Source: Colwellia sp.
Lineage (GTDB): Bacteria; Pseudomonadota; Gammaproteobacteria; Enterobacterales; Alteromonadaceae
Direction of reading: 5' to 3'
Assembly (NCBI GenBank): GCA_020630795.1
Contig: JAHDIK010000028.1
Location: 1 to 33,245, forward strand
DNA: 33,245 bases
Positions within the stretch are counted from its first letter, which is position 1. Each line of letters begins with the position of its first letter. Both the position numbers and the translations under genes were made by a program. Shown piece after piece: positions 6,753 through 16,637 of the stretch. The notes under the pieces were generated by a model. The model searched no databases and was not told the origin of the DNA. It was given only the letters and a program-made list of their open reading frames with translations.

Positions 6753-8594
6753 TTACTCGCCGTCTAAGAAACTCTTAAGTTGTTCAGAGCGAGAAGGGTG
6801 GCGCAACTTACGTAAAGCTTTCGCTTCAATTTGACGAATACGTTCACGTGTAACGTCGAACTGTTTACCAACTTCTTCTAACGTGTGGTCTGTGTTCATG
6901 TCGATACCAAAGCGCATTCTTAACACTTTAGCTTCACGAGCTGTTAGGCCTGCTAACACTTCGTGAGTTGCGTCTTTTAAGTTTTCAGACGTTGCTGAAT
7001 CAACAGGAAGTTCACCGCTGCCATCTTCAATAAAATCACCTAAGTGAGAATCTTCATCGTCACCGATAGGCGTTTCCATTGAAATAGGCTCTTTTGCTAT
7101 TTTTAATACCTTACGAATTTTATCTTCTGGCATTACCATGCGTTCAGCTAATTCTTCTGGTGTAGGTTCTCTACCCATTTCTTGAAGCATTTGGCGTGAT
7201 ATACGATTAAGTTTATTAATCGTTTCAATCATATGTACAGGAATACGAATTGTACGTGCTTGGTCAGCGATTGAACGTGTAATTGCTTGACGAATCCACC
7301 ATGTAGCATATGTTGAAAACTTATAACCGCGACGGTATTCAAATTTATCAACAGCTTTCATTAAGCCAATGTTACCTTCTTGGATAAGATCCAAGAACTG
7401 TAAACCACGGTTGGTATATTTTTTCGCAATTGAAATTACAAGACGTAAGTTTGCTTCTACCATCTCTTTCTTTGCACGGCGAGCTTTAGCTTCACCAATT
7501 GACATACGACGGTTGATGTCTTTTATGCCATGCACGTTTAGGTAAGTTTCTTCTTCAATCATGTTAAGTTTGTAGATACATCTTTCTACATCTAACTCAA
7601 CATCAGCTAATTTCGCTGAATGTGGTAGACCAGCATTCTTTTGCTCGTCAAACCAATCTTTTGATGTTTCGTTACCTGGGAATATTTTTATGAAGGTTGC
7701 TTTTGGCATGCCTGCACCAACAACACAATGCTTCATAATTAATCGTTCTTGAACACGTAAACGATCCATCACGCTGCGCATGTTCTTAACAAGGCGATCA
7801 AATACCTTAGGTACGATTCTAAATTCTTTAAATACGTCAGCTAGCTCATCGATAGCAACTTGAGAATCTGCATGTCCGCGACCTTTTTTGCTGATGATTT
7901 TATTTGCTGCTTCGTATTTTTCACGGAGTAAACCGAATTTTTCTTTGGCAAGTTCAGGATCTGGACCTGTGTCTTCTTCTTCTTCGTCTTCATCTTCCGC
8001 AGTATCTTTGTCTTCATCATCTAATTCTTCTTTAGATAGTTCTGAACCGATATGCGTTGCTGCAGCTGGAATTTCTTCTTCTTCTGCATCTGGGTCTAAA
8101 AAGCCAACGATAATGTCGCTTAATCGAACTTCTTCCGCTTCAAAGTTGTCCCATTGTTCTAATAGGTAATTGATAGCTGGTGGGTATTCAGAAACAGAGC
8201 GTTGTACTTCTTTGATACCTTCTTCAATACGTTTTGCGATAACTATTTCGCCCTTACGGGTTAATAGTTCAACAGTACCCATTTCACGCATATACATACG
8301 TACTGGGTCTGTTGTGCGGCCGATTTCGCTTTCAACAGAAGCAAGTGCTTGAGCAGCAGCTTCCGCAGCATCTTCATCGGTATTCGCTTCACTCATCATC
8401 AACGTGTCGTTATCAGGAGCATTTTCGAACACCTGAATACCCATGTCGTTGATCATTCTAACGATGTCTTCAACTTGATCAGAGTCTATAATCTCTTGAG
8501 GAAGATGATCGTTAACTTGGGCAAATGTTAAATAACCTTGCTCTTTACCTTTGGTTATTAGCTCTTTCAGTCTAGATTGTGGGGCTTGATCCAT
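6753..8594 (-). CDS. rpoD: RNA polymerase primary sigma factor RpoD (sigma-70)
   Basis: 613 residues, the same length as E. coli RpoD. Region 1.1 is at the N-terminus ([26 protein letters not shown]), region 1.2 includes [11 protein letters not shown], and the non-conserved region holds a very acidic stretch near 190-215. Region 2 includes the core-binding and -10 recognition segment [18 protein letters not shown], and region 4 ends with the -35 helix-turn-helix [20 protein letters not shown]. It directs RNA polymerase to housekeeping promoters. It is the last gene of the rpsU-yqeY-dnaG-rpoD operon. The 139-base gap to dnaG carries its own candidate promoter. Confidence 0.99.
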   Translation of the reverse strand: MDQAPQSRLKELITKGKEQGYLTFAQVNDHLPQEIIDSDQVEDIVRMINDMGIQVFENAPDNDTLMMSEANTDEDAAEAAAQALASVESEIGRTTDPVRMYMREMGTVELLTRKGEIVIAKRIEEGIKEVQRSVSEYPPAINYLLEQWDNFEAEEVRLSDIIVGFLDPDAEEEEIPAAATHIGSELSKEELDDEDKDTAEDEDEEEEDTGPDPELAKEKFGLLREKYEAANKIISKKGRGHADSQVAIDELADVFKEFRIVPKVFDRLVKNMRSVMDRLRVQERLIMKHCVVGAGMPKATFIKIFPGNETSKDWFDEQKNAGLPHSAKLADVELDVERCIYKLNMIEEETYLNVHGIKDINRRMSIGEAKARRAKKEMVEANLRLVISIAKKYTNRGLQFLDLIQEGNIGLMKAVDKFEYRRGYKFSTYATWWIRQAITRSIADQARTIRIPVHMIETINKLNRISRQMLQEMGREPTPEELAERMVMPEDKIRKVLKIAKEPISMETPIGDDEDSHLGDFIEDGSGELPVDSATSENLKDATHEVLAGLTAREAKVLRMRFGIDMNTDHTLEEVGKQFDVTRERIRQIEAKALRKLRHPSRSEQLKSFLDGE

Positions 8595-8646
8595 TGACGA
8601 GTGTCCACCTATTTATGGGTATCAAATTGAAAACAGTAAGCCTTAA

Positions 8647-8666
8647 ATTATAGCAATGCCATTGCT
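8647..8666 (-). promoter_or_regulatory. Candidate rpoD-proximal extended -10 promoter with overlapping palindrome
   Basis: In the dnaG-rpoD gap the minus strand has TGCTATAAT, a perfect extended -10 (TGnTATAAT), about 50 bases before the rpoD ATG. The palindrome AGCAATG-C-CATTGCT (8652-8666, perfect seven-base arms) overlaps the upstream edge of the -10 and is placed to be an operator. No good -35 was found, as expected for extended -10 promoters. Confidence 0.6.
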
Positions 8667-8733
8667 CAATTACCAGACGTAAACCTGTTTTTGTTAATTA
8701 GTTGTTATTTTTTGTACTAATGTACAGCGCTAT

Positions 8734-10491
8734 TTAGGCGCTTAATAAGCTATGTAATTCTTGTTTTTCTAATTTACTTAATCCTGTAATTTGCTCTTTT
8801 GATAGAAGTTCTTCGGTACGTTGCTCAATAAAAACATTTAAAAATCGTTCAATAACATCGAGAAAAGTAGACTCTGCATTTTCTGGTTCTACATGATGTT
8901 GTAAACACATGAGTTTAGTAAGCTGTTTACCTTCTTCTTGCCCTCTAAAATTCTCTATTAATTGTGCGCTATTGACATTTGGATTTTGTTTGCAAAGTAT
9001 AAGTAGCTGATTTAATAAAGGAATACCAGGTATGTTCAAGTGTTGTAAAATTGAAATATCTGGTAAAGCATTAACGATATGGGGATGTTCAAGTAATAAT
9101 GCAATAGCTAATCTAACAGGAGTTATTTTCCCTTGTTTAGTAACTGTTTTTTCTGGTTTTTTATCTGAGAAAGCTTTGTTGAGTTTAGCTAATTGTTGTT
9201 CGTTACCACTTCCGAAATGATTGGCGAGCTTGGTAACTATTGCATCTTTCAGGTGGCTTTCAGGTAATTTGGCAAGATGAGGCTTAAACGCGTTTATTGC
9301 AGCTGCTTTACCTTCTGCTGTTGTCATGTCGTGCTGAACAAGTAGGTGTTCAAATAAAAAGTCAGAAAGTGGAGTTGCTTTATTAATAATATCTTCAAAT
9401 GCTTGTTGGCCTTGAACACGTATTAAACTGTCGGGATCTTCACCGTCAGGTAAGAAAACAAATTTTAATGAGTAGCCGTCTTGAATGAGCGGAAGTGCAT
9501 TGTCCATTGCTCTCCAAGCCGCATCGCGGCCGGCCCGGTCACCATCGTAGCAACACACTACTTCTTTTACCGTTCTAAATAATGTTTGGAGTTGTTCAGG
9601 TGTTGTTGCGGTGCCTAGTGAGGCTACAGCGTAAGTTACACCATGTTGAGCTAACGCGACAACATCCATATAACCTTCAACTACAACAAGTCGCTCGAGT
9701 TGTTTATTGGCTATTTTTGCTTCATATAAACCGTAAAGTTCTTGGCCTTTATGATAAATGCGTGTTTCGGGAGAGTTTAAATATTTTGGTGTTCCGTCAG
9801 AGAGCACTCTACCACCAAATCCAATAACACGGCCTCGTTTATCTCTAATGGGGAATTGAATACGGCCTCTAAACCTATCATAAGGTTTGTTTTTATCACC
9901 TTGAATGGCCATGCCTAAGTCAACTAATTGTTTAGTTGTTGCTGAGTTTTTGGCAAAAACATTCATCATGCCATCCCAACTGTCGCTTATGTAACCAATA
10001 CCAAAAGCTTTTACAATTTCGCCACTTAAACCACGCCCTTTTAGGTAATCAATAGCCACATTTTTGTCAGGCGCATTACGCAATTGTTGTTGGTAAAAAC
10101 GGCTGATCTGTTCCATAAGGGCATAGTCGTCTTGTTTTTGCGCGTAGGCTTTTTGTTGCTGTTTTTGTTGGGCAGGTGTTTGGTTGTTGTCTTCTCGTGG
10201 AACGGTCATTCCATAATGAGATGCGAGCTCATCTACGGCATCTGGAAATTCTAAACGGTCAAACTCCATGAGAAAGGAAATCGCATTACCGTGTTCTCCG
10301 CAACCAAAGCAATGATAAAATTGTTTGTCTTGGCTAACACTAAATGATGGAGATTTTTCAGTGTGAAAAGGGCAGCATGCTTGGTAGTTTTTACCTGCTT
10401 TTTTTAATGGTACGCGACTATCGATAAGTTCTACAATATCGGCGCGTGCTAATAAATCATCAATGAACTGTCTTGGGATCATACCGGCCAT
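8734..10491 (-). CDS. dnaG: DNA primase
   Basis: 585 residues (E. coli 581). The CHC2 zinc finger uses Cys40, His43, Cys61 and Cys64, with the same numbering as E. coli, which fixes the start. The catalytic TOPRIM domain shows VVVEGYMDVVAL and, later, CYDGDRAGRDAAWRA with metal-binding acids. The C-terminal helical DnaB-binding domain follows a linker with KKPEKTVTKQGK. It makes RNA primers for the replication fork. It lies between yqeY and rpoD; a terminator hairpin stands between yqeY and dnaG. Confidence 0.98.
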   Translation of the reverse strand: MAGMIPRQFIDDLLARADIVELIDSRVPLKKAGKNYQACCPFHTEKSPSFSVSQDKQFYHCFGCGEHGNAISFLMEFDRLEFPDAVDELASHYGMTVPREDNNQTPAQQKQQQKAYAQKQDDYALMEQISRFYQQQLRNAPDKNVAIDYLKGRGLSGEIVKAFGIGYISDSWDGMMNVFAKNSATTKQLVDLGMAIQGDKNKPYDRFRGRIQFPIRDKRGRVIGFGGRVLSDGTPKYLNSPETRIYHKGQELYGLYEAKIANKQLERLVVVEGYMDVVALAQHGVTYAVASLGTATTPEQLQTLFRTVKEVVCCYDGDRAGRDAAWRAMDNALPLIQDGYSLKFVFLPDGEDPDSLIRVQGQQAFEDIINKATPLSDFLFEHLLVQHDMTTAEGKAAAINAFKPHLAKLPESHLKDAIVTKLANHFGSGNEQQLAKLNKAFSDKKPEKTVTKQGKITPVRLAIALLLEHPHIVNALPDISILQHLNIPGIPLLNQLLILCKQNPNVNSAQLIENFRGQEEGKQLTKLMCLQHHVEPENAESTFLDVIERFLNVFIEQRTEELLSKEQITGLSKLEKQELHSLLSA

Positions 10492-10582
10492 TAAATATAC
10501 AACTCGCCATTAAAATAATAAGGACTGAACTCGAAGTTCCATTTTACACAATAATAAGAAGTTTAGTATTTTTTGATAATAG

Positions 10583-10618
10583 ATAATAAAAAACCGCGAA
10601 GCAAAGCTATCGCGGTTT
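10583..10618 (-). terminator. Intra-operon terminator between yqeY and dnaG
   Basis: AAACCGCGA / TCGCGGTTT, a nine-bp stem with a ten-base loop, followed on the minus strand by TTTATTATC after the T-rich arm. It lies between yqeY and dnaG. By analogy with the terminator between rpsU and dnaG in E. coli, it probably lets only part of the transcripts reach dnaG-rpoD, so S21 is made in excess. Confidence 0.85.
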
Positions 10619-10646
10619 ATGTGAGGTTGCCCTCAAGTGAAATTAG

Positions 10647-11093
10647 TTAGCTATTAAGTGTATTACGCACTTGGCCGCTTACTGCGCCCATATCAGCTCT
10701 ACCTTGAATTACAGGTTTTAAAACAGCCATTACTTTCCCCATATCTGCCATAGAGGCAGCTCCAGTGTCGGTAATTGCATTAGTGATAAGGGTACTAATT
10801 TCATCTGCGGTAAGTGGTTGAGGTAAAAACGATTCTAACGCTTCTACTTCAGCCGCTTCATTCGCAGCTAATTCTGTTCGACCACCGTCAGTAAACATTT
10901 TTATAGACTCTTTACGTTGCTTAACCATTTTAGTTAAAACAGCTAATACGTTTTCGTCAGATGCTTCTGTACCATGATCTATTTCAGCTTGTTTAACGGC
11001 GGAAAGTGCCATACGAATTACACCAAGACGCATTTTGTCTTTAGCTCGCATGGCGATTTTCATTTCATCTTTTAGTTGACTAAGTAGACTCAT
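10647..11093 (-). CDS. yqeY: GatB/YqeY domain protein
   Basis: 148 residues, typical for the YqeY family, which resembles the tail domain of the GatB amidotransferase subunit. Visible family features are LKDEMKIAMRAKDK at the N-terminus, VLTKMVKQRKES in the middle, LESFLPQPLT, and GKVMAVLKPVIQGRADMGAVSGQVR near the end. A tRNA-linked role has been proposed for the family, but its function is not established. It follows rpsU by 40 bases, a common order in Gammaproteobacteria. Confidence 0.95.
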   Translation of the reverse strand: MSLLSQLKDEMKIAMRAKDKMRLGVIRMALSAVKQAEIDHGTEASDENVLAVLTKMVKQRKESIKMFTDGGRTELAANEAAEVEALESFLPQPLTADEISTLITNAITDTGAASMADMGKVMAVLKPVIQGRADMGAVSGQVRNTLNS

Positions 11094-11133
11094 AAGTTGA
11101 CTCAGTTTTCCTAAGTAAGTACTAAACGATTAA

Positions 11134-11349
11134 TTAGTACATACGAACGCGACGTGCGTTCTCACGAGAAACTTTTTTAGCAGCACGTTTTACAGCAGCA
11201 GCTTTTTTACGTTTACGTTCCCAAGTTGGCTTTTCGTAACATTCGCGACGACGAACTTCTGAAAGGATACCTGCTTTTTCACATGAACGCTTAAAACGAC
11301 GAAGTGCTACGTCAAACGGTTCGTTCTCTCTTACTTTAATTACTGGCAT
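11134..11349 (-). CDS. rpsU: 30S ribosomal protein S21
   Basis: 71 residues, the full family length. It starts [27 protein letters not shown] and ends with the basic tail [10 protein letters not shown], nearly identical to E. coli S21. It helps pair the anti-Shine-Dalgarno region with mRNA during initiation. It is the first gene of the rpsU-yqeY-dnaG-rpoD operon and is divergent from tsaD. Confidence 0.99.
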   Translation of the reverse strand: MPVIKVRENEPFDVALRRFKRSCEKAGILSEVRRRECYEKPTWERKRKKAAAVKRAAKKVSRENARRVRMY

Positions 11350-11444
11350 TGTCTATTAAACCTTAGTCTTTAAATCTATAAAATTGGTAATTTTCTCAGC
11401 ATTATTGCCTTGAAATCACCCGCTCTATTAAAAATGGGTGCCGT

Positions 11445-11474
11445 ATTCTATAGCCATTGACTAATCAAAGTAAA
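11445..11474 (-). promoter_or_regulatory. Candidate sigma-70 promoter of the rpsU operon
   Basis: Minus-strand -35 TTTACT (11469-11474) and -10 TAGAAT (11445-11450) with an 18-base spacer. The start would be near 11438, giving a leader of about 90 bases. The leader contains a small hairpin, CACCC / GGGTG (about 11418-11439). The region is shared with the divergent tsaD gene. Confidence 0.55.
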
Positions 11475-11564
11475 GTTAATAATAAACTTATAACCGATTA
11501 ATGGTGGAGAATTGTTTATTTGATGGGTAAAATTGCGTGCTTAACTTTTGAGGGTAATGATTGT

Positions 11565-12590
11565 ATGCGTATTTTAGGTATTGAAACTTCGTGCGATGAA
11601 ACGGGAATTGCTATTTATGATGAAGAGCAAGGCATAATGGCTCACCGTCTATATAGTCAAATAGCTGTTCACGCAGATTATGGTGGAGTAGTACCTGAAT
11701 TAGCATCAAGAGATCATGTTCGCAAAACAATTCCTTTGATAAAAGAAGTGTTAGCTGATGCAAACCTTACTCCTGCTGATTTGGATGGCGTTGCCTATAC
11801 TGCAGGTCCGGGATTGGTGGGTGCTTTATTGGTTGGGTGCTCAATTGGCAGGAGTTTAGCGTATGGTTGGAATTTGCCTGCTGTGCCTGTTCACCATATG
11901 GAAGGACATTTATTAGCGCCTATGTTAGAAGACAATGTGCCAGAGTTTCCATTTGTGGCGCTACTTGTATCTGGTGGGCACACCATGCTTGTTAGAGTAG
12001 ATGGAATTGGTCAGTACGAGTTATTAGGCGAATCGGTTGATGATGCAGCTGGTGAAGCGTTTGATAAAACGGCAAAACTGCTAGGGTTAGATTATCCTGG
12101 CGGACCTGTACTTGCAAAAATGGCTGAAAGTGGTGTAGCAGGGCGATTTGTATTTCCGCGCCCAATGACCAATAAGCCAGGTTTAGATTTTAGTTTTAGT
12201 GGTTTAAAAACCGCGACGGGAACCGCTATTAGGCAAGAGCAAGCCAATGGAACTATGGATGAACAAACACATGCTGATATTGCTTATGCGTTTCAAGATG
12301 CTGTAATCGATACCATCGCGATCAAATGTAAAAGGGCCTTAAAACAATGTGGTTTAAAACGTTTAGTGATTGCTGGTGGTGTAAGTGCTAATACAGCACT
12401 ACGTGAAAAGTTAAGCGTCATTACCAAAAATATTGGTGGAGAAGTGTTTTACCCTAGACCGGAGTTTTGTACCGATAACGGCGCAATGATTGCGTATGCT
12501 GGTTTACAAAGGTTAAAGGCGGGGGGAGATAATTCGCTGACCTTTAAAGCGCAACCTCGTTGGCCTTTAGATACATTATCAGCTATCTAG
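11565..12590 (+). CDS. tsaD: tRNA N6-threonylcarbamoyladenosine transferase TsaD
   Basis: 341 residues from this start (E. coli 337). It begins [14 protein letters not shown] as in the family, and the metal ligands His111 and His115 (HHMEGH) then have the E. coli numbering, so the upstream TTG at 11520 is rejected. Other family motifs are [29 protein letters not shown] and [11 protein letters not shown]. With TsaB, TsaE and TsaC it makes t6A37 on ANN-decoding tRNAs. It is divergent from rpsU, as in E. coli. Its last 12 bases overlap the end of the convergent plsY gene. Confidence 0.98.
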   Translation: MRILGIETSCDETGIAIYDEEQGIMAHRLYSQIAVHADYGGVVPELASRDHVRKTIPLIKEVLADANLTPADLDGVAYTAGPGLVGALLVGCSIGRSLAYGWNLPAVPVHHMEGHLLAPMLEDNVPEFPFVALLVSGGHTMLVRVDGIGQYELLGESVDDAAGEAFDKTAKLLGLDYPGGPVLAKMAESGVAGRFVFPRPMTNKPGLDFSFSGLKTATGTAIRQEQANGTMDEQTHADIAYAFQDAVIDTIAIKCKRALKQCGLKRLVIAGGVSANTALREKLSVITKNIGGEVFYPRPEFCTDNGAMIAYAGLQRLKAGGDNSLTFKAQPRWPLDTLSAI

Positions 12591-13169
12591 CGACTTATTT
12601 TCTTGGTTAACTGATATTTTATTTTCAGTCCCGTTTAATAGGCGCTCAATGTTACTTTTGTGACGAAATATGATTAACGCGCTTAACATTAGTACAGGAT
12701 AGACATAGGTAGGCTTTATCATCCATGTATAAAGTGGAGCTAGGCTCACCGTTACAATGGCGGCTAAACTTGAGTACCTCGTTAGTTTTGCTACAAGTAA
12801 CCATGTACCAATAAGTAACCCCCCTAATGAAAAACCAATGGGGAGCAATACACCAAAAGCTGTTGCTACTGCTTTTCCTCCTTTAAAACCAAAAAATATT
12901 GGGTACATATGCCCTAAACAAGCAGCGACACCTATAAAGCCTATAAAAATAGGTGTTACACCTAAAAAATAAGCACTCCATACAGGAATTACCCCTTTAA
13001 GAACATCAAAAATTAATACCGATGCTGCTGTGAGTTTATTGGTGTTTCTTAAAACATTGGTTGCGCCGGGGTTATGAGACCCAACATCACGTGGGTCTGG
13101 AAGGTTCTGAATTTTACATATTATTATGGCACTAGAAATTGACCCCGCTAAATAAGCGAAGATAATCAT
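12579..13169 (-). CDS. plsY: Acyl-phosphate glycerol-3-phosphate acyltransferase PlsY
   Basis: 196 residues, multi-spanning. The three PlsY motifs are visible: [10 protein letters not shown] at the N-terminus, [14 protein letters not shown], and [12 protein letters not shown]. It transfers the acyl group from acyl-phosphate to glycerol-3-phosphate in the inner membrane, the first step of phospholipid synthesis with PlsX. The N-terminus is a few residues shorter than in E. coli, and no other in-frame ATG/GTG/TTG lies between it and an upstream stop. The Shine-Dalgarno is poor (AGG next to the ATG), so translation initiation is uncertain. Confidence 0.96.
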   Translation of the reverse strand: MIIFAYLAGSISSAIIICKIQNLPDPRDVGSHNPGATNVLRNTNKLTAASVLIFDVLKGVIPVWSAYFLGVTPIFIGFIGVAACLGHMYPIFFGFKGGKAVATAFGVLLPIGFSLGGLLIGTWLLVAKLTRYSSLAAIVTVSLAPLYTWMIKPTYVYPVLMLSALIIFRHKSNIERLLNGTENKISVNQENKSLDS

Positions 13170-13469
13170 TCCTAGAATTAAATAATAATGTGAAATCTCA
13201 GAATCCTTGGTAGCGGTAAAAACGGCAATTTAATTGTATCTGCAAATAATGTGCAATAAAACATCCAGCCTAATAATTTATGTAACTGACTTAAACTAAA
13301 AAATGTTTAAAATTAACATCAATCTCTAGTTTTTCATGTGCGAGCTAGGTACACTCGCAACCATAAATTTGGTCGTTTTATATGAGCTTTCTAGCAAAGC
13401 GTAATGTGAAATGTACTATATAGCGGTTACTAAACGGCTGATTAAAAGTAGAATAAGAGCGCATAAAAA
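13170..13469. other. 300-base gap between divergent plsY and folB
   Basis: AT-rich with no convincing ORF. The clearest structure is a hairpin, TGCGAG (13339-13344) / CTCGCA (13354-13359) with a nine-base loop, on the folB side about 110 bases before the start codon. It must hold both promoters, but I could not fix either one. It does not match any riboswitch consensus I know. Confidence 0.5.
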
Positions 13470-13826
13470 GTGGATAAAGTTTACATAGAAGGTTTGAGTA
13501 TTCAAACAACAATTGGTTTTTACGAATGGGAAAAGCAAATTAAACAAACTTTAATATTTGATCTAACACTTGGTTGGGATATTTCAAAAGCTGCTGAAAA
13601 CGATGAACTCGATAAAACACTTGATTACGCCAAAATCTCTGAAGACGTAGGGCGATTTGCAAATGCAAACCCTGTTGATCTGATTGAAACGTTAGCTGAA
13701 CGTTTAGCAAATTATTTAATGGAAACATATCACATACCTTGGCTTAAAATTAAAGTAGGTAAACCTGGTGCTGTACACAATACCATTACCGTAGGCGTCG
13801 AGATTGAACGTGGAACTTACGCTTAA
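13470..13826 (+). CDS. folB: Dihydroneopterin aldolase
   Basis: 118 residues (E. coli 122). It starts at a GTG; the N-terminus DKVYIEGLSIQTTIGFYEWE aligns with E. coli FolB, supporting this start. Other family features are TLDYAKIS, LIETLAERLA and IKVGKPGAV, the last with the conserved Lys of the active site. It splits dihydroneopterin into glycolaldehyde and 6-hydroxymethyl-dihydropterin in folate synthesis. Its stop overlaps the folK start by one base (TAATG), so the two consecutive pathway enzymes are translationally coupled. Confidence 0.97.
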   Translation: MDKVYIEGLSIQTTIGFYEWEKQIKQTLIFDLTLGWDISKAAENDELDKTLDYAKISEDVGRFANANPVDLIETLAERLANYLMETYHIPWLKIKVGKPGAVHNTITVGVEIERGTYA

Positions 13827-14338
13827 TGTCTCAAATATATATATCGTTGGGCAGTAATATTAATCGCCAGTACCATGTAAAAAGTGGGCTTACTGAATTA
13901 GCTAAACATTATGGTGCATTAACATTATCTTCGTTGTATGAAAGTAAAGCCGTTGGTTTTGATGGCTCTGATTTTTACAACATGGTAATTGGAATTGAAA
14001 CGTCAAACTCTATTGAGCAAGTAACTACAACGTTGCGAGAAATAGAATTTGCATACGGGCGCGAGAAAAACGCGAAAAAATTTAGTCCAAGAACACTTGA
14101 TTTAGACTTATTATTATTTGACGATTTAGTTGTTGAACAGCCTGCTCAGATTCCACGGCATGAAATTACACAAAATGCATTTGTTTTATGGCCACTTGCA
14201 GAAATAGCGCCAACCATCAAGCACCCTGTAATTAACAAAACGTTTGGTTCGTTGTGGGAAAACTACGATAAAGACAGCCAAACATTAACTAAAATACCAT
14301 TTTCTTGGTCACACATTATGGATAATCAAAATACATGA
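13826..14338 (+). CDS. folK: 6-hydroxymethyl-dihydropterin pyrophosphokinase
   Basis: 170 residues, normal for HPPK. It starts [12 protein letters not shown] and carries the signature [15 protein letters not shown] with the Mg-binding acids, followed by [21 protein letters not shown]. It transfers pyrophosphate from ATP to the FolB product. The start overlaps the folB stop and the end overlaps the uppP start by four bases (ATGA), forming a tight three-gene operon. Confidence 0.97.
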   Translation: MSQIYISLGSNINRQYHVKSGLTELAKHYGALTLSSLYESKAVGFDGSDFYNMVIGIETSNSIEQVTTTLREIEFAYGREKNAKKFSPRTLDLDLLLFDDLVVEQPAQIPRHEITQNAFVLWPLAEIAPTIKHPVINKTFGSLWENYDKDSQTLTKIPFSWSHIMDNQNT

Positions 14339-15150
14339 GTACATTTGAAATATTTATCTTAGCTATTATTCAAGGCTTAACAGAGTTTCTACCTATCAGT
14401 AGCTCAGCACATCTTATTTTACCGTCGGCAATTTTAGGGTGGGAAGATCAAGGCTTAGCTTTTGATGTAGCTGTTCATGTCGGTACATTATTAGCAGTTG
14501 TTCTATATTTTAGAAAAGAAGTTGGTAGCATGGCGGTCGCTTGGGTTTCTACTATCACGCAACGTGGTAAAAGTGCCGAAACTACAAACTTTGATGGAAC
14601 CTTAGCGTGGTGGATTATATTTGCAACTATTCCAGCTGGGCTTTTTGGTTTATTTGGTAAAGACTTGATTGAAGAGTATTTACGTTCAGCACTTGTTATC
14701 GCAGGAACAACAATTATTTTTGGTGTTCTATTAGGTTTTGCTGACATTAAAGCTAAACAAAATGTGAGTATTGAAAAAATGGGCTTTAAGGGCGCTATGC
14801 TTATAGGTTTAGCACAAGCTATCGCGTTAATTCCAGGAACATCTCGTTCTGGTATCACGATGACCGTTGGTTTAATGCTTGGTTTAAGCCGTGAGAATGC
14901 CGCTAGGTTTTCATTTTTACTTTCTATTCCTGCAATTGCTATGGCAGGCAGTTATTTAACGTTAAAGCTTATTACGTCAGCAGATGCTGTTGACTGGGAA
15001 GCTATCACTTTAGGTAGCGTATTAGCGTTCGTTAGTGCTTATGCGTGTATTCATTTCTTTCTTATTTTACTTGATAAAATAGGCATGATGCCATTTGTAA
15101 TATACCGATTGTTACTGGGTGCAGGCTTACTTTGGTTTGTACTTGTATAA
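14335..15150 (+). CDS. uppP: Undecaprenyl-diphosphatase UppP (BacA)
   Basis: 271 residues, multi-spanning inner-membrane enzyme. Both conserved blocks are present: [17 protein letters not shown] with the catalytic Glu, and [12 protein letters not shown] with the essential Ser and Arg. It dephosphorylates undecaprenyl diphosphate to recycle the cell-wall lipid carrier; extra copies give bacitracin resistance. It is the last gene of folB-folK-uppP and is followed by a strong terminator. Confidence 0.98.
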   Translation: MSTFEIFILAIIQGLTEFLPISSSAHLILPSAILGWEDQGLAFDVAVHVGTLLAVVLYFRKEVGSMAVAWVSTITQRGKSAETTNFDGTLAWWIIFATIPAGLFGLFGKDLIEEYLRSALVIAGTTIIFGVLLGFADIKAKQNVSIEKMGFKGAMLIGLAQAIALIPGTSRSGITMTVGLMLGLSRENAARFSFLLSIPAIAMAGSYLTLKLITSADAVDWEAITLGSVLAFVSAYACIHFFLILLDKIGMMPFVIYRLLLGAGLLWFVLV

Positions 15151-15168
15151 AACATATTAAAATCTATC

Positions 15169-15198
15169 AAAAAAACGCGCAGTCTAGCGCGTTTTTTT
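15169..15198 (+). terminator. Rho-independent terminator after uppP
   Basis: AAAAAACGCGC / GCGCGTTTTTTT hairpin with a six-base loop (AGTCTA), 18 bases after the uppP stop, ending in seven T. Confidence 0.95.
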
Positions 15199-15261
15199 AT
15201 GCTTAAAATTCAACAGTTTTTAACTTTATTCATTTACAGATATAATTCTTAATAAGGTAAG

Positions 15262-15277
15262 TTTACGTAAACGTAAA
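15262..15277 (+). promoter_or_regulatory. Palindromic operator TTTACGTAAACGTAAA, LiuR-like
   Basis: TTTACG-TAAA-CGTAAA has perfect six-base inverted arms, 72 bases before the acyl-CoA dehydrogenase ATG. From memory it resembles the MerR-family LiuR site found before branched-chain amino-acid and fatty-acid catabolism genes in Gammaproteobacteria. Site and spacing are seen; the regulator identity is inference. Confidence 0.55.
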
Positions 15278-15349
15278 ATATTTAATGACTAAAAAAAGCG
15301 CTTTGTTTACACTACAGGTATAGCCCAATAAGAATAGAGACTTAATTTT

Positions 15350-16516
15350 ATGGATTTATCATTAACTGAAGAGCAAGCCATGATTCAAGATATGGCCCAA
15401 AAATTTGCAGAAGCCGAGTTAGAACCGATCGCTGCAAAACTTGATCAACAACTCGATGAAGAAAACGACCAAGCTCTGTTTTTAGAAAACCTTAAAAAAT
15501 TATCTGAACTAGGCTTTATGGGGTTAAATGTAAAAGCTGAATACGGCGGGGTAGAAGCAGGAGCTGTTTCGTTTAGCCTAGCTATAACCGAATTAGCAAA
15601 AGCGTGCGCATCAACAGCCGTTACAACGTCTGTAACTAATATGGTTGCGGAAGTTATTCAAACGGTTGGTAACGAAGAGCAAAAGCAAAGCTATTTACCT
15701 AAACTATGCAGTGGAGAATACAGAGCTGGAGGTTTTTGTTTAACTGAAGCTATGGCGGGTTCTGATCCTGCAGGAATGAAAACGTCAGCAGTAAAAGACG
15801 GCGACGATTATATTCTTAATGGCACTAAGGTGTATATTACGAGTGGAACGTTTGCTGACTTGTTTGTTGTGTGGGCGGTTACCGATCCAGAAGCTCCTAA
15901 AGGCAAAGGGATTTCATGTTTTCTTGTTGAAGCAAACACCCCTGGTATTACTATTGGTAAAAGTGAAGAAAAAATGGGGCAAAAAGCCTCGCCGACTAAC
16001 CAGGTGTTTTTTGAAAACTGCCGAATTCCATCGTCAGCGCTTATGGGCGTTGAAAACCAAGGTTTTGCTATCGCAGTAAGTGAGCTTGCTGGCGGTAGAA
16101 TTGGTATTGGTTCATTAGCCTTAGGAGTTGGTTTAGCCGCAATGGATTATGCTCGCGAGTATATTGTAGAGCGTGAGCAGTTTGGCCAGTCGTTATCTAA
16201 CTTTCAAGGTTTACAGTGGAAGCTTGCTGATAGGTATACAGATTTAGAAGCCGCACGTTTACTATTAATGCAAGCAGCAGATAACAAAGATAAAGGTTTG
16301 TCATTTAGTAAATCAGCGTCAATGGCTAAATACTTTGCGACTGAAAAAGCGAATACTGCCTGTTACGATGCTTTACAGATTATGGGAGGTGCAGGTTATA
16401 TTAAAGAATATCCAGTTGAGCGTTTCGCTAGAGATGTCAGAGTAACGTCTATTTATGAAGGAACGAGTGAAATTCAGAAAATTATTATTTCACGTGCGTT
16501 GTTGAGTGAAGTATAG
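15350..16516 (+). CDS. Acyl-CoA dehydrogenase
   Basis: 388 residues, the standard length of soluble FAD acyl-CoA dehydrogenases. The first signature is CLTEAMAGSDPAG near 134, the FAD/substrate loop. The C-terminal signature QIMGGAGYIKEYPVERFARD is followed by IYEGTSEIQ, with Glu370 as the likely catalytic base. It introduces the alpha-beta double bond in acyl-CoA and passes electrons to ETF. The position of the base and the general pattern fit short- or branched-chain members, but chain length cannot be read from sequence by eye. It stands alone between terminators, with a LiuR-like palindrome upstream. Confidence 0.93.
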   Translation: MDLSLTEEQAMIQDMAQKFAEAELEPIAAKLDQQLDEENDQALFLENLKKLSELGFMGLNVKAEYGGVEAGAVSFSLAITELAKACASTAVTTSVTNMVAEVIQTVGNEEQKQSYLPKLCSGEYRAGGFCLTEAMAGSDPAGMKTSAVKDGDDYILNGTKVYITSGTFADLFVVWAVTDPEAPKGKGISCFLVEANTPGITIGKSEEKMGQKASPTNQVFFENCRIPSSALMGVENQGFAIAVSELAGGRIGIGSLALGVGLAAMDYAREYIVEREQFGQSLSNFQGLQWKLADRYTDLEAARLLLMQAADNKDKGLSFSKSASMAKYFATEKANTACYDALQIMGGAGYIKEYPVERFARDVRVTSIYEGTSEIQKIIISRALLSEV

Positions 16517-16543
16517 CTAGCTTTAGTTTATTACGCCAAAAGA

Positions 16544-16572
16544 GCATCGATTTATTTGTAATTTGTCGATGC
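16544..16572 (+). terminator. Weak terminator-like hairpin after the acyl-CoA dehydrogenase
   Basis: GCATCGA / TCGATGC with a 15-base loop, followed only by TTTACCTT. The stem is perfect, but the T tract is poor and the loop long. Confidence 0.45.
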
Positions 16573-16637
16573 TTTACCTTGTATCTTTCAGCTTTGCCCC
16601 AAAATATTGAGTAACATTGTTTTAATTGGACAAAACC

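Noticed and set aside
7888..8531. Three ORFs antisense to rpoD, including a Ser-rich one
   Set aside because: The Ser-rich frame is the mirror of the Glu/Asp codons in the acidic stretch of sigma-70; shadows of rpoD.
11520..11564. TTG start giving TsaD 15 extra residues
   Set aside because: From the ATG at 11565 the metal-binding His residues take the E. coli numbering and the protein begins with the family motif.
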